Notes: a model not told the origin generated them from the sequence alone. A DNA stretch of 64,000 nucleotides from Chloranthus sessilifolius (GCA_021018995.1 CM037587.1:13331366-13395365), one strand, 5' to 3'. Positions 50,360 through 64,000 are shown, counted from the stretch's first letter. Made by a program: numbers and translations.

Positions 50360-52387
50360 TAAATTGGGCAACCGCAGATACCGGGAAAGTAAGGTTTGGT
50401 TGAGTATTGGTGAGGTAAATGAGACGTCCTACTAATTGTTGATACTCAGAAGGATCTGGTAGAGATTCTCCTACATCGGCATGTAGGTGATGTTTCGGGT
50501 TCATAGGAGATTTGTTTAGTTTGCACCCTAGCATGCTAGTGTCCTTTAATAAATCCTAAGCATATTTTCTTTGTGAGAAATATATCCTTGAGATGACTGA
50601 GCAACTTCTATGCCAAGGAAGCTAAGGTTTCCATGATCTTTGATTTCAAATGCCTTACTCAGCTCTACTATCATGAGTGAGATAAAAGTAATGTCATCTC
50701 CTGTGATCTCTGTTTTCAAAAGCTGTGCCTAAGCCTCGCCTACTTGCTTAGGGCATGTCTATGACCTAAGCATCATCTGCTTTAGGTGCTAATGTAAAAA
50801 GCACATGCCTCATGTTTTGAAGTAGGCACTTTGCGCTTAAAAGCAGTCGAAGCAGACGCGTTTTCGAAAAGCTTCTGCTTTTAGGCAACTAATATAATAT
50901 ATAATTTTTTTGTTAAAAAAATAAAAGCTATATGATTTATAAAGTTAAATAATTATATAAGCTACACTAGCTATATAACTTATAACTTTATAAGTATGCA
51001 TGCTTTATATAGGAAATTTTAATATTTAAAAGGGATATTAGTTTATTTCCAAACGCTTAGTTAGCTCTATCTTTGTATCTTCTCTTGGTTTTTCATCTCT
51101 GCTAGAGACCCTAAATCTCGTCTGTGTTGCTACTCGACCATTAAAAAAGGAAGACGAAGATGACAACAGACTCTCTCCCTCTCTCTCCACAATACTCTCT
51201 CTCTGTCTCTCTCGTTGCTGCTCAAGGGTCATGCCAAAAGAAAAGACGAAGTGATATGCGAATTAAGGAGCGGTTACTTGGCAAAATATCTTTCAAGATA
51301 TTTTGTATCTTCTCTTGGTTTTTCATCTCTGCTAGAGACCCTAAATCTCGTCTGTGTTGCTACTCGACCATTAAAAAAGGAAGACGAAGATGACAACACA
51401 CTCTCTCCCTCTCTCTCCACAATACTCTCTCTCTGTCTCTCTCGTTGCTGCTCAAGGGTCATGCCAAAAGAAAAGAGGCTAAGGATATGTTGAATTCAAA
51501 ATATCTTTCAAGTATATTCTTTCAACTAGGAAATATAATAGATTGATATTTTGTACAAGTAGCATGTAGCTTATCATTCTGTGGGGCTCTCACTTTCCCC
51601 AAACATTGATCAGTGCACTTTTCTTCACTTTATTGGTCAAGTGCTACGTGCTTAAATCATTTATGGTAGAAATCATCTACCGCTACGACCATGTGGACCC
51701 TACTTAGAAGGAAGGAATGTCCCCTCTAGGACTAGTCAAAGACTCGATGCATCTGTAGATTCAAGAAGATGTATAAAAGGTGCATATATGAAGGATAACT
51801 AGATCGAGTATGTTTATACAACTCACATGTTTGGCACCGAAATTTAAACTGATCATGTTTTCGTTTCAAACATGGAAACAACAAATAAAAGTTCTGACAT
51901 TAGTATGACCTAGTCTAGCGTGCTATAAACTCATTGTATCTGGACCCAAAACACTACACAACTAGAAAAAATTAAAATATATGAACTAAAAGAGAAAGCA
52001 ATTGGTCTATCCATGCTAAAGTAGTACAATACATTCCTCTCATGCCCGATGCCAAAAGTCTTCCTCGTAGACAGGTCTTGAAAAAGACAATGAGTGGGAA
52101 AGAAGGTTACTAAGAAATGTAAAGATGTAGTAAGACTACTAACATGTAACAAATTTGTATTCAATTGTAGGACACAAAGGATTTTAGAAAGAGAAAGATG
52201 GTTGTAAGGGGAAGACTTCCTTCACTAGTGATAGGAGTGTAGGAACCATCAACCAAACATACCTTCCTATGAGAGTTATGAGGAGCTAAGGAAGACAATG
52301 GATGTGACTCACCTGTCGTGTGATCATAGGAGGCAAAGTCGATGACCCAAGCAGTAGATGATGGAGAAAAATGCATGGTAGGTATTG

Positions 52388-55319
52388 TGATGCAGGATAA
52401 ATGCTCAAACCTGACAATAATTAAGAAGACAAAATAGAAAGATAGGGTTCCAAACCTTTACACCAAGGATTCCGAGGCTTCACACCAAGTGCATGATAAA
52501 ACGAAGATTCACTCCTCGAGTTTAAAAGAATCTCTTTCGAATGAAAACTCTTCACAAGTTCTCTAGGGTTTGCACAAAAGCAAACTCGTAATTCGTTAAT
52601 CAATCAACTATTTCTCAAAAGATATTACAATGCTTTATATAAACTTTTGAAACCCTAATTAGGTCTAATCCTACTAAAATAAGACTCCTAACAAACCATT
52701 AAAACTTCTAATCTAACGGTCACAATTTATTTCACCAGTAATCTCATTTTTCTGTTATGCAACCACTTTTGAAGGGTCAAATGGTATCCGATTAATACGA
52801 GATTAGTCTTGTTTGAAAGCTTATTGAAGTAGCTTTCCAATAAGACAAGAATCGTGTAAGTTCGACATGTACTGACAGAGTTATGACCACTTTTCTAAGG
52901 GATGCACTAAAAGTGACAAAATTAATGGTACAATGTCACATATGTGTGCTTGACCTCTAAATAGTTAAATAAAGAAACTAATCCTAAAGTAAATCACAAA
53001 TAGAAAGTCCTAAAACAACTAAAGCTATAAATTTTGGAAATTTCACATTAAAATTCAGTGCGATTGCTAAATTATGGGCCGTTTGAATGCCCATTTATGG
53101 GTCCACTTCTTCCTTATTAACTTTCTTCGTTTGACCCTGCCACGATCCGAACATGCCGATCTAAATTCCGCACCATTCCCCCTACTTTGAAAAAGTTCGA
53201 CCTCGAACTTTGGCCGAAATTGATTTTCTGCTTGAAGGTTAAGAACATTATTTTGGGAATCTCGATCGGACGCGACTTAGACAAATAAACCGGATTTTAC
53301 TTGGGTGAGATCCGATTTATCTTTGATACGTCGACGAAAATCGACGTCAACACAAACAACACAATCCTGGTCATGGGGTTGATAGGCATTATCACGGATA
53401 CTTGCTCTTCATCGATCTCGAACTTTTCAATGGTCTTGTGCTCGATAGGGCCTATCGCGGATACCCGTGCTTCAACGTTCTCGAGCTCTTCAACGATTTC
53501 GGGATCGTCAACGGCCTCATCAACTGGATGTTGTTCAGGCACACATTTTATATGAATAACCGAATCTTCTGGAACAATGGGCACAATCGGGTCTTCTATA
53601 CGCATTAAAGTACTCGGATTCATGGTTCAAAATTTCGGCTGAAATGTTTCGGTTTTGGTACCCACCGAAACCGAAACAAATTTCAAAATTTCGGATAACT
53701 TTGTATGGTGGGGAAGATTTCGGCCGAAATTTCGGCTCAAAATTTCGGTTTCGGTCCCCACCGAAATCGAAACGAAATCCGAGATTTTGATCCTTGCTCT
53801 GATTCACCATGGGTAGCGGATCTTCCACCGGTATGGGTACTACCACAAGCGCGATTTGAGGAACTTTAACCCGTAAAGGTTCTCACGGGTACGGTTGTGG
53901 GGATGAAACTTGTAATCTTGGGTCTCAAAGGCTGAATCATTGCCAATACGTCTTCGGATAAATCGTGAATAAAAGCTTTGATTAGTATCTTACTGATATC
54001 CTTGTACCACGCAACCACTATCTGACGTGACCTTAGCAACTCGCAGTAAACATTGTTAAGAAGCGTCATATGTTTGAATATGGAACCATGTTGATCGGAT
54101 GATCTACCTTTTTCCTTGCACCATATTTCATCCACCTTCGCCATCTTTTGACGCACAATTGGAATGTTCCACCGTTTCACGAAAGTTCTCATAGAAACCA
54201 TGTAATCATTCAAATCACGAAGGGCCTTGAGAATCTGATCTTTACTCATGATTTCGCCAATCCACTTTCCCAGAGTTTGAACTTTTCTCTGATACCAATT
54301 TGATGCATAATAAACGCTGACAATAATTAAGAAGACAAAATAGAAAGATAAGGTTCCATGGCTTCACACCAAGGATGTACGCCGGCTTCACACCATGCAC
54401 ACGATAAAATGAAGATTCACTCATCGAGTTTGAAAAAATCTCCCTTTCGGATGAAAACTCTTTACAAGTTTTCTAGGGTTTTCACAAAAGCAAGCTCTTA
54501 ATTCATTGATCATTCAACTATTTCTCATAAGAGATTACAATGCTTTATATAGACTTTTGAAACCTTAATTAGGTCTAATCCTACTAAAATGAGACTTCTA
54601 ACTAACCATTAAAACTTTTAATCTAACGGTCACAATTTATTTCACCAGTAATCCCTTTTTCTGTTACGCGATCACTTTTGAAGGGTCAAACGGCATCCGA
54701 TTAATATGAGTTTAGTCTTGTTTGAAATCTTATTGAAGTAGCTTTCCAACAAGACAGGAATCGTGTAATTTCGACATGTTTTATATAGACTTTTGAAACC
54801 CTAATTAGGTCTAATCCTACTAAAATGAGACTCCTAACTAACCATTAAAACTTTTAATCTAATGGTCACAATTTATTTCACCAGTAATCCCTTTTTTCTG
54901 TTACGCGATCACTTTTGAAGGGTCAAACGGCATCCGATTAATACGAGTTTAGTCTTGTTTGAAATCTTATTGAAGTAGCTTTCCAACAAGACAAGAATCG
55001 TGTAATTCCGACATGTATTGACAGAGTTATGACCAAATTTTCAAGGGCTGCACTAAAAGTGACAAAATTAATGGTCAAATGTCACATGTGTGCTTGACCC
55101 CTAAATAGTTAAAATAAAGAAACTAATCCTAAAGTAAATCACAGATAGAAAGTCTTAAAGCAACTAAAACTCTAAATTTCGAAATTTTCGCGTTAAAATT
55201 TTGTATAGCTGCTAAATCACGGGCCGTTTGAAAGCCCATTATGGGACCACTTCTTCCTTGTTGACTTTCTTTATTTGACCCGGTCACGATCCGAACATGC
55301 GGATCTAAATTCCGTACCA
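52388..55319 (-). mobile_element. Non-autonomous LTR element, duplicated copy
   Basis: Same LTR pair, primer site and 236-bp internal LTR duplication as 30978-33904. Interior patches differ from copy 1 by short indels, which lengthen the gag-like frame at 53866-54249. Confidence 0.85.
53622..53796. mobile_element. Family-P element, duplicated copy of copy 3
   Basis: 175 bp, flanked by CTCGGATTC (53613-53621) and CTCTGATTC (53797-53805), identical in plan to 32210-32384. Confidence 0.75.
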
Positions 55320-57539
55320 TAGTGGAAGTACCTGGGGGCACATGAGAAGAGGTCGATAGGGTCACTTTAGACGCTCCTGAAGCTCAGCATTCTTGACCTG
55401 AAGGGTAGTGATATCAAAAGCAGTATCAGTTGGAGCACCTAAAGTAGCTGCCATAGGAGATGAAGAATCACTTAGAGTGGAATCAATACTCACTGCAGTG
55501 TGAGCTGGGGGCATATTCGCTCTGTGTGTTGGGGGGGTGGGGGGGGGGGGCATGAATCTTGAAACATTTTAGCCTCTCATGTCCAGGCTTGTGACAAAAT
55601 GAGCAAATAACAATGGGATCACCTCACTGCCCCAACCACAACATCTCGACTTCTCTCTCTACCCTGTGACCCCGTAGCCAATGCCCCATGCTCAGTAATA
55701 GGAGAGGAAGAGATGGTGATAGCACAATGTCTCTCATCGCCATCTATCGTAGTAGAAACAATGCAAGTGGGGTAGGGGGTCAGAAGCAAGGATTTGTGCA
55801 CGTAGCTGCTTAAACTCAGGTAATAGCCTCATCAAGAAACCATGGTCTGCTTACGCTCTAAATGACAGATCACAATGTTAGAACCCTCACCAAGATACTC
55901 AGAAGCAGGCTCATACCGACTGAGCTCATCCCATCTTCTTTGGAGATAGCCAAAATACTCAGAAATGGACCTGTCTCCTTGCTCAACCAGAAATGCGAGT
56001 ATCATTTTTCGCATGAGCGTACATTTGGGTCAGGGCATCCCCCAATTGAGTAGGAGCATAAACATTTTGTAAATGGTTTTTATTGATCAAAAAGAAGAAT
56101 CTAGATGGATCTTAAATGAATCTTATGATGAAGAAGTACCACATGAGTGGATATATAAGGTTCTTCCATCGAATTAAATAACCATCCCAACACAGTATAA
56201 TTTTCAATCTCCCATTGTGCATAAGAAGAATCAGTGGTTGGAGGAACTTTAACCGTTCCAAGAATATGCCCAAGTTTCCCACAGCGGCCCAAATGCAAAT
56301 TGACAGATCTTGCCCAAGGCAGAAAGTTAGAACCATTTATTTTAATGCTTGTGATACCATGAGAGGCAATCCGATCTGAGGATCCACTAACAGCAACAGT
56401 TTTAGGCGCCATCGCGGCAAAAGGAGACAAATAAAGTGGGAAATATTTACCACTTAAAAGAAAAAAATGAAGATGAAGCTAACTGTGGCCTTCAGCAATC
56501 ATAAAAAGAGCACAATCATAGCAGCAGCAAAATAATGCAACAAAACCAATCCAAATTTCTCGCGGTCGGGCAGAAACTCCAACAGAAACTGATCTAAATC
56601 ATTTAGGGAAAAAAAACACTTGCAGGTGAGCCAAATCTGAGCCAAGACAGGTGAAGCAGTAAGGCTGCTGCTTTGAAACATCATGAAGACAGGAGTGAAT
56701 AGCAAAAAAAATTTGGCAATCATGTGTGCACTCCAGCAGACATTCCGATGTAATCCCAGTGTGTTGGAGTTGAGACCCTGTTGTTTCGAGTATTGTGCAG
56801 CGAGAAGAGTGAATAGGTTAAAAAATTGAGCAGTATAAGAACCTTCAAAATGCCGTCAAAGCGCAAATGACCTAGTGGGAAATTTGTCCTCCATATGCAA
56901 TCTTTACCTTCATTTACTGACGTTGAAAATGATTATGGAGATCATCAGCCCATATCCAGTGTACATTTATTTCCATCGGGGCATTGCAAGGTGGTACATA
57001 TTTTTCATTGACCAATATACCAACCATAAAATCATGCTACACAGGGACAAGAACTGTTACGACTTTAGAAAATATAAATCTTTGGTAGATACATTATTGA
57101 ATTCTATTTTCTTAGGTGGTTTCATATCCACAAAATGTTGAAGATGGTTAGTGACTGCAGATTCTATTTCATGTGTTGATGGCAGTCATTTGTAGACTTA
57201 CAAGTGTACTTGTATGAAACTTTGCTATTTACTTAGGTTCCTTGTTTTTTATATTTTGCTGCACATTTCGAATTTACCAACTTTGTTCTCATTCTTGTGA
57301 CTGCATGGTGTCCATATTGTTCAATTATTTTCTGTGTGAGGTATTTGCTATTCGTATATTTATCTTTATTCCTACTTTCGGTAACAGCTTGCAATTGAGG
57401 ATGTAAAAATGGGGTATACCAATGCCCAACTTGAATGTAGTGCAGCTGATGAACGAGCAAAAATATTAGCTTCCGAGGTTATTGGCCTGGAAGAAGGTAA
57501 TTCAGTATTCTTTGTTTGTTATTTGTTTCTATAAGTAAG

Positions 57540-57598
57540 TTGGGCTCGAACCTGCGACCTTGAGGTTGAAATGTTGTCAACCTTCCATTGTGCTAATA
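57540..57598 (-). repeat. SINE-like head, duplicated copy
   Basis: Same A- and B-box arrangement as 36120-36185, within the duplicated intron 6. Confidence 0.5.
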
Positions 57599-58082
57599 TC
57601 AAATGCTTCTCATCGATTGGGACTTTGGATTTTACATCCATTAGGGAACTAATGGATGTGAAATGACTTTGAACTTTGATAACTAATCTTCCACGTATGA
57701 TTTTAAACTGATCCTGTTCAACAGATGTAGCATAGTCTTTATTGCTGGAACTGGTTTTGCTTTGTCTTAAGGATTTTATTTTATTGCTGTCTGTAGCATC
57801 TTAAAAGTGATCATATTCTACTACCTCTTGTCCCATAGACCTTTGTTTTTGCTCGTCTTTGTTTGTCACTATATCAATTTATTTTTGACATTTTCATGTA
57901 TTTTAATTACATAGGCACTCAGGTTGCGATCAAGTGAACTAAAGTTGGAGAGACAGTTGGAGAACTCAACTGCTGAAATTACTTCATACAAGTATGTTCC
58001 ACAGTTTCTATACTCTTATTGATGATGATGATGGTTACGATGATAATAATAATAATTGTTATTGTTGTTGTTATTATTATTA

Positions 58083-58535
58083 GGACCCGACTCTGCTGAC
58101 TGTCATTTAAACACCAAAATGGTGTTTAAACGATCTTACACCATCAATGGTTTAAGATGTGGGTGATCCGTGCCGTCAAAAGCGATAGATCATAGATTGA
58201 AGTGCGACAAGCCCAAAAATGGTGTTTTAGGGTGATTTAAACCATTCAATTTGTGAACTACACTATCAGCAGTTGTTTTTAGTTTTAATGGCTGATATTA
58301 AAGTTCATCAATCGGATGGTTTGCATCCACTTATAGGCATATATCTTTGGGCTGAGATATGTTCCAATGATGGATTGCCACTTGGACAATTTAGATTGGT
58401 CACAGTTGTGCACCACATGGCATAATGATAAATAGTCCTTCGATGGCGTGAGATAAAAAAAATATAATTTTAATGGTATTAAGACCATTTAAACACCATT
58501 TTTGGTGTTTAATGTTGGTCAGGAGACATTATCCC
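58083..58535 (+). mobile_element. TIR element family A, duplicated copy
   Basis: 453 bp, the same length and ends as 36668-37120. It is not an independent insertion. Confidence 0.75.
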
Positions 58536-61100
58536 TTATAATTATTTTTATTATTATAGTGAACGTACCTAATACTGTTAAATTCCTAGTTATGGCAGCT
58601 TTCTTTTTCCCTCTTAAGCAAGTGGAAGTCACCAATAGTTTATATTGGGAGTTGATTTTTCATTAGAGTCAGCCCTACTCGCTGGTGTCTCAGAATTGAG
58701 AAAACACTGTCAATACATCTTCCGCATAGGGAACTTTGGTTGGCAAATACTTGTGTGATGTATCTTGTTGCTTAATTGCCCATAGTCCGTATCTTTCTTC
58801 ATTGTTGTTTTACTTGAGTAGTATAGAGCTTTACTCTTAAACCTCTTTGGAATGAGTTGGGTGATGCTAGAACTTATTACAAGTCATTAGGGCTCTCGCC
58901 TTCAGACCCTTTTCTGAAAGAAGTCTTATTCTATGGAGGATTCTCTCTTGTGTTGTCTTACAGGACATGTCGAAAAAAACCACAACAAACATGGTTTATG
59001 AACATGTATTGTGATTATTGCTGTTCCATGCAAATAATGGGACCACCAGCTGGGTTTTTTTTTTTTGCTTTTCCTGAATTTTGAATTTTGAGGGAAGCTT
59101 TTGTAGTATGTAGTAACTGGATCTTGTAAGAGTGGGTGGTTTGGTCAGGGACCGGGGCTAATTGTGAGACAGGGAAAAAATGTCTGTGGCTATGCCATTG
59201 TTAAAAAAATTTATGAGGTTCAGGTGCATCCGCTCTAGAGAGCCATAGTCTACCAAAATCCTTCTCTGTTTTCTCAAATGTCAAAGAAAACTTGGTTGAC
59301 CAAATTTATTTGTGCAAGTAGCGAGGGGCAGATTCCACAGTGAAAGTGTATGTTTTGGAAGAGTTGCATTAGTCCTAGCAGTTGATTGATCTATCCTTCT
59401 ATCACCGTCATTGGGAAGCCAATTAGATGGCCACCCATTGTCCAAGAAAGGAGTTAAGAGGCTTCTGAGTATCTGGGGAGCATATTCCCTTCTGTCATTA
59501 TGGTCTGTTTTTTTGTTTTAAACTGTTATGTACCATTTGCTTTACGATCATTAACCATTAGTTATAAAATGATATATTAAATAATCATAGGTTCCTATCT
59601 TTGGCTTCAAATTTAAGTAATTATATAATGAGTTATCAGGTTGAATGAGCCAGTGCAATTGTTTGGTCATCATCATCTTTACAGCCTTATCCAATCTAGC
59701 TGGGTATGCAGTGCAATTGTTCAGTGTTTGCTTTAATTGAGATATTGAGCAGACATGTGCTATTGACTTATTTATCCATTTTAGAATCAAAATACCGTGT
59801 GTTGCTTAGCAAAATGAAAGAAGATGGTCCCTCCAATCTCTTTCCTTCAACGGCCATATGTGTATGTTGTTGTAGACAAATCAAATCAATTAATCAGTCA
59901 CATCTTAAAGGCCCATAGCCCAGGAACTGCACTGATCTTATGGTCATAACATCCATCACTGAACTTTCTGTGGATCGATCAACAATGTTTTTATTTGCCA
60001 TCCAAAAGCAAGTAATTGAAGTGAGTGTTTCGTTCATGGCTCGTCTAAGAGGTGATCTTGACAATCTGTATTGGAGGTTACATACTTCAAATGCTAGCAG
60101 AGATGTCAGGCACCAACATCATGTGCTAAACACCATCATATAACAGTACTTATGTTGTATCAAAAGTGATTCATGCATACTGCATAATGAGCATACTTGT
60201 TAAGGAAAAATTACGTAATGAGCATAACGCTATCTCCAGACTTCCTTTTTGTAGATTCTTTTGTGATGAGTATCTTATGTTTTGAATCAGAGTATTTCAA
60301 ATGTTGATGGAATTTTAAAGATTGTTATCAAATAGAATCCTTTTTTTTTAACCCATGCAGAAGGAAAGTGTCTAGCCTAGAGAAAGAGCATCAGGATTTG
60401 CAGCGTACAATTGATGCTTTGCAAGAAGGTATTAATTCCTTACTGCCTAATTGGTTACAGTTCTTAGAACAGAAGTGCCTTTGTCTATTATGGTGTTAAA
60501 TATTAGATGGCCTGCAAATTTTCATATTTGCTTCTTATGCCATATAATCATGGTAGGAACTTTTTCAAGACAACCTCATAAAATTTCAAAACTTTGCTTT
60601 CTTCTTGTTCTTTGAGTAAATTTTTTTTTTTTTTTTTTTTCATCCTTGTTACTGCTCCAATGGGTTTATGATAGGAATCGCATTTTCTTGAAGTAAACTT
60701 TGTTTGAAAATTTATGTTGTGGTCTGGTAGGTTGATATGTGCTGTTATTACTTCCTAGGCATCAATAATAGAGCATGTTTTGTCCAAAAAGGCTAGCTGA
60801 GTGCTAGATTTTAAGGAAGAATACCAAATCTATTCCATTTTTTTTCAGAACCTCAGATGTATTGATTTGGAAGGCTGACTGACTTCCGAGCTTTCTTTGA
60901 GTTTGAATCTAACTGTGAAGTTAGCTGTGTTTTTTTATTCTTGCTGGTCCTTCATGTACAGAGAAAAAGCTCTTGCACTCTAAACTACGGAAAGCATCTG
61001 CAAATGGAAAAGCTGTTGATGATAGAAAGACTCTAGCTATTATGAAAATGTTTCAATTTCTAGATGATATAGGTATGTTAATATTTCTCTCTGAATATAG

Positions 61101-61418
61101 TGAGAAATCTGTGCATCCAACTCAAAACCAATTGGCAATGAGTGGAGGGTCCCAGGATATTATAAGGGGAGAGGCAAGGCTATAATTTACTCAATGTGGG
61201 ACTAAACTTTAACACGCCCCTGCATGTGTTGGCGGGATTGAGCCAAATCACATGGACAATTGAACTTGGTGACATGGAGTGGAGAAAGGCCTACTCTGAT
61301 ATCATGATAAATCTGTGCATCCAGCTCAAAACCAATTGGCAATGAGTGGATGGGCCCAGGATATTATAAGGGGAGAGACAAGGCTATAATTTACCCAATG
61401 TGGGACTAAATTTCAACA
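61101..61418 (-). mobile_element. TRIM, duplicated copy
   Basis: 318 bp with the same LTRs and the same TATAG flanks (61096-61100 and 61419-61423) as 39690-40007. Confidence 0.9.
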
Positions 61419-64000
61419 TATAGTATACTCAGTTTGAAGCGTTTTTTTGTTAATTTTTTATCTTGGTTTAGAACAGCATTCTCTAGTCGGAGTTGAAGTT
61501 GTTTGGCTTTATTTGGAGCCAAGTGAAATCAAGTCTGAGACAAGAAATGGGTGTGGCTTAGACTTCGCTCTGGCCTATTGGATTCAATGTATTTCTTATT
61601 TATTTATTTATTGGAGAAAATTGATCAAATGTAAATCATATTATAGTATTATATACAATTATACTCTACTAAATTCTCAATTGAAAAATGTTTTTTAAAT
61701 GATAGTCTATGTTTGATTGTAGTGTGAAATATACTGAATCAATGCTATACTTCACTATATACTGAAGAAATTTCAAATATAATATATAACTTTTTTGATG
61801 AAAACAGTGCTATATATGCTATGTGATAAGCAATGATTTGTATGATGATGTGCCTATTTATTATATATATAATTTTCCAAGCAGTTTTTAATGACTAGCC
61901 AACATGTTACCTACAATGTTAGATGAGTCCCAATTGTCAGGTTTTTTAATGAGTAGCCAACATGTTACCTACAATGTTAGATGAGTCCCAATTGTCAGGT
62001 TCCTGGAGCAGGTCCTAAGTCGGGTTGGGGACTTTCATTTCTGTTAATTGGTGCAATTTATCTTCATTGTCCATTGTGGAAATTATTTTTGTTGTTGGTA
62101 ATGGTGGAAATAAATTGGAACTGCCGATCTTTTGTTTCTATAGTTCTGGAGTTTTGTATCTGAAATCCACGATATCTCTTGTCAGGTGTTGAAGTGTTGG
62201 ATCTGGTCGATGGGGAGAGTAGTGATGCAGATGCAACATCTAGCAATGTAAACAATGAACCACCAAATTTTGGATCCTCTGTTGATCTATCAAGTTATAT
62301 GATCAGTCTCCAGTTACCACCTGAAAACAGACAAGTACATCTTCCTTATGCCTCTGATGCAATCCCACCTGACCAGCTGAGAATGATCAGCAACATTAAT
62401 TCATTGATTTCTGAGGTAGATTCTTCTCAGATGTTATATAGATCTTTGATTTTGTGTCATTCTTTGGGGATTGAACACATTTTACGTGACAAAGTCCTTT
62501 GAGGAGATTGCAGCTAAAGTATATTGTTTGCTGATGATTATCATTCTCAACATAAAATACCTTTAGCTAGGTACAGGTTTAACAGGATCTTTAGCTACTG
62601 TATGCTATTTGTTAGTTTCACTAGAGTGTAATGAACTTTGAACCATGTAAAGGAAACTGCTCACAAATCTGGCAACCATTTGTTGCAGCATGGATATCAT
62701 GAAATAGATTGTAAATTTCTCTGTAGATGTGCTAATTTGAGAATATTATGCTGTTACAGTTAGCATTGGAGAAAGAAGATTTGAAGCAAGCTCTACGCAG
62801 TTGAAGCGACTACTGGTTCTAAGTTGAAGGTAATTTTTTTTTGATGGGAAGTTTTGAAGGTAATTTTATATAGATAAAACTTGATTCTATTCGAAGGCAA
62901 ATATTTCTAGAAATTATAAATGCATTGTGTGTTGCTGTCTTCAATCTAACTCATCATTATGTTAGAGAATCTTCTCCATTTGAAATAAAATGGTGTGAGG
63001 ATGAAGCATCGCATTTATTCAGTTACTTTTGGTTTAGTTTTACAAATCGACACAGTTGCATATAATACCAATATCACAGGGTTGGTAGACAGTGTCTCCA
63101 AACATCATTTTGAGTATGGCCTTTTTTTAGGGTTTCCAGAAGTAACTTTAGATTACAAATGAACTTCTCGTAATGGAGTTGTGGACTCTGTTCCCTGGAG
63201 ACTTATGGAACTGTTAGGGTCATTTGGGTTAAAATTAAGGATGCCGGCATGTATTTTATGATTCCATAACAGGATTACTTATATCACTGTTCATGAATTT
63301 CTTGTCAATCTGAGTTATTAAATTCTTTTATAGATTTGCTGAATTTGTTTGGGTTTGCAAGCATCAAGTTGTCGTGGTAGAGACCATTTCTTAGAGCAGT
63401 TGGACATGTACTCCTAATTGCATCAACTGGCTAGTTGGAAACTAATTAAGAGAAGTTTTTGCCAGATGAATGCAATTGATGAATAACACTGAAATCAGTG
63501 AGCGAGGTTTCTCCTGTGAGGCAGAGTCCTTTCCCAATATAACAGCATGTTATATTAATTTCTGAATATTTTGATAACTTGAAAGTGACAGTTAAAATTA
63601 GGCGTCAAGATAGCTTCCTTCCCTATCTTCAGATTTGGCATGCTTTAAGGGTAATTTGGCATCAGTTGAAGCATTACTTTATATGTAATTGTGGCAACTT
63701 CTTGTTCCTTGGTGTTTTCTTTGCTTAACTGTTCTGTTTATTGATTAGTGTTTGTTTCTTTTTTCTCGGTAATGTGAGGTCAAATCAGCTCTAGATTTCC
63801 TCGAATTTCACATGCTAGTTGTACTTGCGTGCTCTCTCCAAGAAATTGGTTTTTTTTTTCTGGGCTATGGCAATTATAATTAAATTATTTTCAACTGGGA
63901 AAATCTGGTATGAATTGAAACTAATTTAGTAAAATAATGAATTTTAGGATTATATGTCATTGAGGGCTTTACTGACTTCAGAGCCTATGCTTCAAGAAAA

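Larger units (their letters stand above)
49240..56430 (-). mobile_element. Copia-2, duplicated copy
   Basis: Same pieces and insertions as 27810-35008. RNase H fragments lie at 49532-49868, where the RSTSGYC block is damaged by small deletions absent from copy 1. RT tail is at 50360-50740, protease at about 51840-52387, zinc knuckle and gag at 55320-56014, gag N-terminus at 56101-56430. The tandem 230-bp units recur at about 51072-51510; the second unit is altered at its end (AGAGGCTAAGGATATGTTGA). Confidence 0.8.
57388..62829 (+). pseudogene. Partial BLI copy (exons 6-11), 5'-truncated and frameshifted
   Basis: Exon equivalents: 57388-57496 (exon 6, 109 bp instead of 111), 57915-57991 (exon 7), 60361-60428 (exon 8), 60962-61072 (exon 9, 111 instead of 114), 62186-62415 (exon 10), 62760-62829 (exon 11, 70 instead of 69). 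Exon 6 loses two bases near its donor (GAAGAGAAG becomes GAAGAAG) and exon 11 gains one base, so the frame is broken. Exon 9 has a net 3-bp loss that only replaces a few residues. Exons 7, 8 and 10 look unchanged. Exons 1-5 and the promoter are absent from this copy. Exons 12-13 would lie beyond 64000. It cannot make a full BLI protein. Sequence error in the second copy could mimic the frameshifts. Confidence 0.8.
48733..64000 (+). repeat. Tandem duplication of 21.4 kb, copy 2 (truncated by window)
   Basis: Collinear with 27298-42592, including Copia-2, its nested insertions and introns 5-11 of BLI. Differences are mostly 1-6-bp indels and short replaced patches, for example 49409 versus 27982, 53880-53995 versus 32460-32575, and 55311 versus 33894. 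The left junction follows a CT-rich stretch (TTTATTTCTCTCTCTC). No target duplication or element boundary coincides with the junction, so a transposition origin is unlikely. Confidence 0.85.

Noticed and set aside
48733-64000. Second functional BLI gene
   Set aside because: No exons 1-5 or promoter in this copy, frame broken in exons 6 and 11, and the 3' end is outside the window.

Overview
This is nuclear DNA from a flowering plant. It is AT-rich, with GT-AG introns and a dense load of plant transposable elements: Ty1/copia, Ty3/gypsy, LINE, TRIM, hAT, PIF/Harbinger-like, MITE and SINE-like sequences. The window holds one recognisable host gene. I cannot name the species. The kilobase-sized, TE-filled introns suggest a genome with large introns, and nothing points to a grass.

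Region 1 (1-5739) is upstream sequence: pieces of a terminal-inverted-repeat (TIR) element family, a non-coding retroelement-like tract with a 331-bp tandem duplication, a LINE reverse transcriptase fragment, and two fold-back MITEs stacked in the proximal promoter. Region 2 (5740-43862, + strand) is a complete 13-exon homologue of BLISTER (BLI), the plant coiled-coil partner of the Polycomb methyltransferase CURLY LEAF. The exons join in frame to 823 codons plus stop over 38 kb. Introns 1, 3, 4 and 5 (4.0, 6.5, 9.0 and 9.0 kb) are large because they are packed with TEs. Intron 3 carries a Copia element with both LTRs. Intron 4 carries a Harbinger-like element and a gypsy remnant. Intron 5 carries a decayed Copia that was itself hit by a hAT-type MITE and by a non-autonomous LTR element, and the latter contains a further MITE. 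Region 3 (43863-48732) is the 3' UTR and intergenic repeats with no gene seen.

Region 4 (48733-64000) is a near-identical second copy of 27298-42592, in the same order and orientation. The geometry is that of a 21.4-kb tandem duplication whose second copy starts at 48733 inside what was intron 5. Copy 2 therefore lacks exons 1-5, carries frame-breaking indels in exons 6 and 11, and runs off the window before exons 12-13. It is annotated as a partial BLI pseudogene, but an assembly duplication (haplotig or unpolished tile) is a real alternative.

The most novel-looking signal is a small family of 175-214-bp elements at 12081, 25780 and 32210 (plus the duplicated copy at 53622). They share inverted ends resembling ATGGGTCAAAATWTCGG and are flanked by 9-bp target-site duplications (9/9, 8/9 and 7/9 matches). 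Their cores are palindromic short-unit repeats, and the repeat unit differs between members: GATACGTATCGG-like in two, CCGAAACCGAAA-like in the third.
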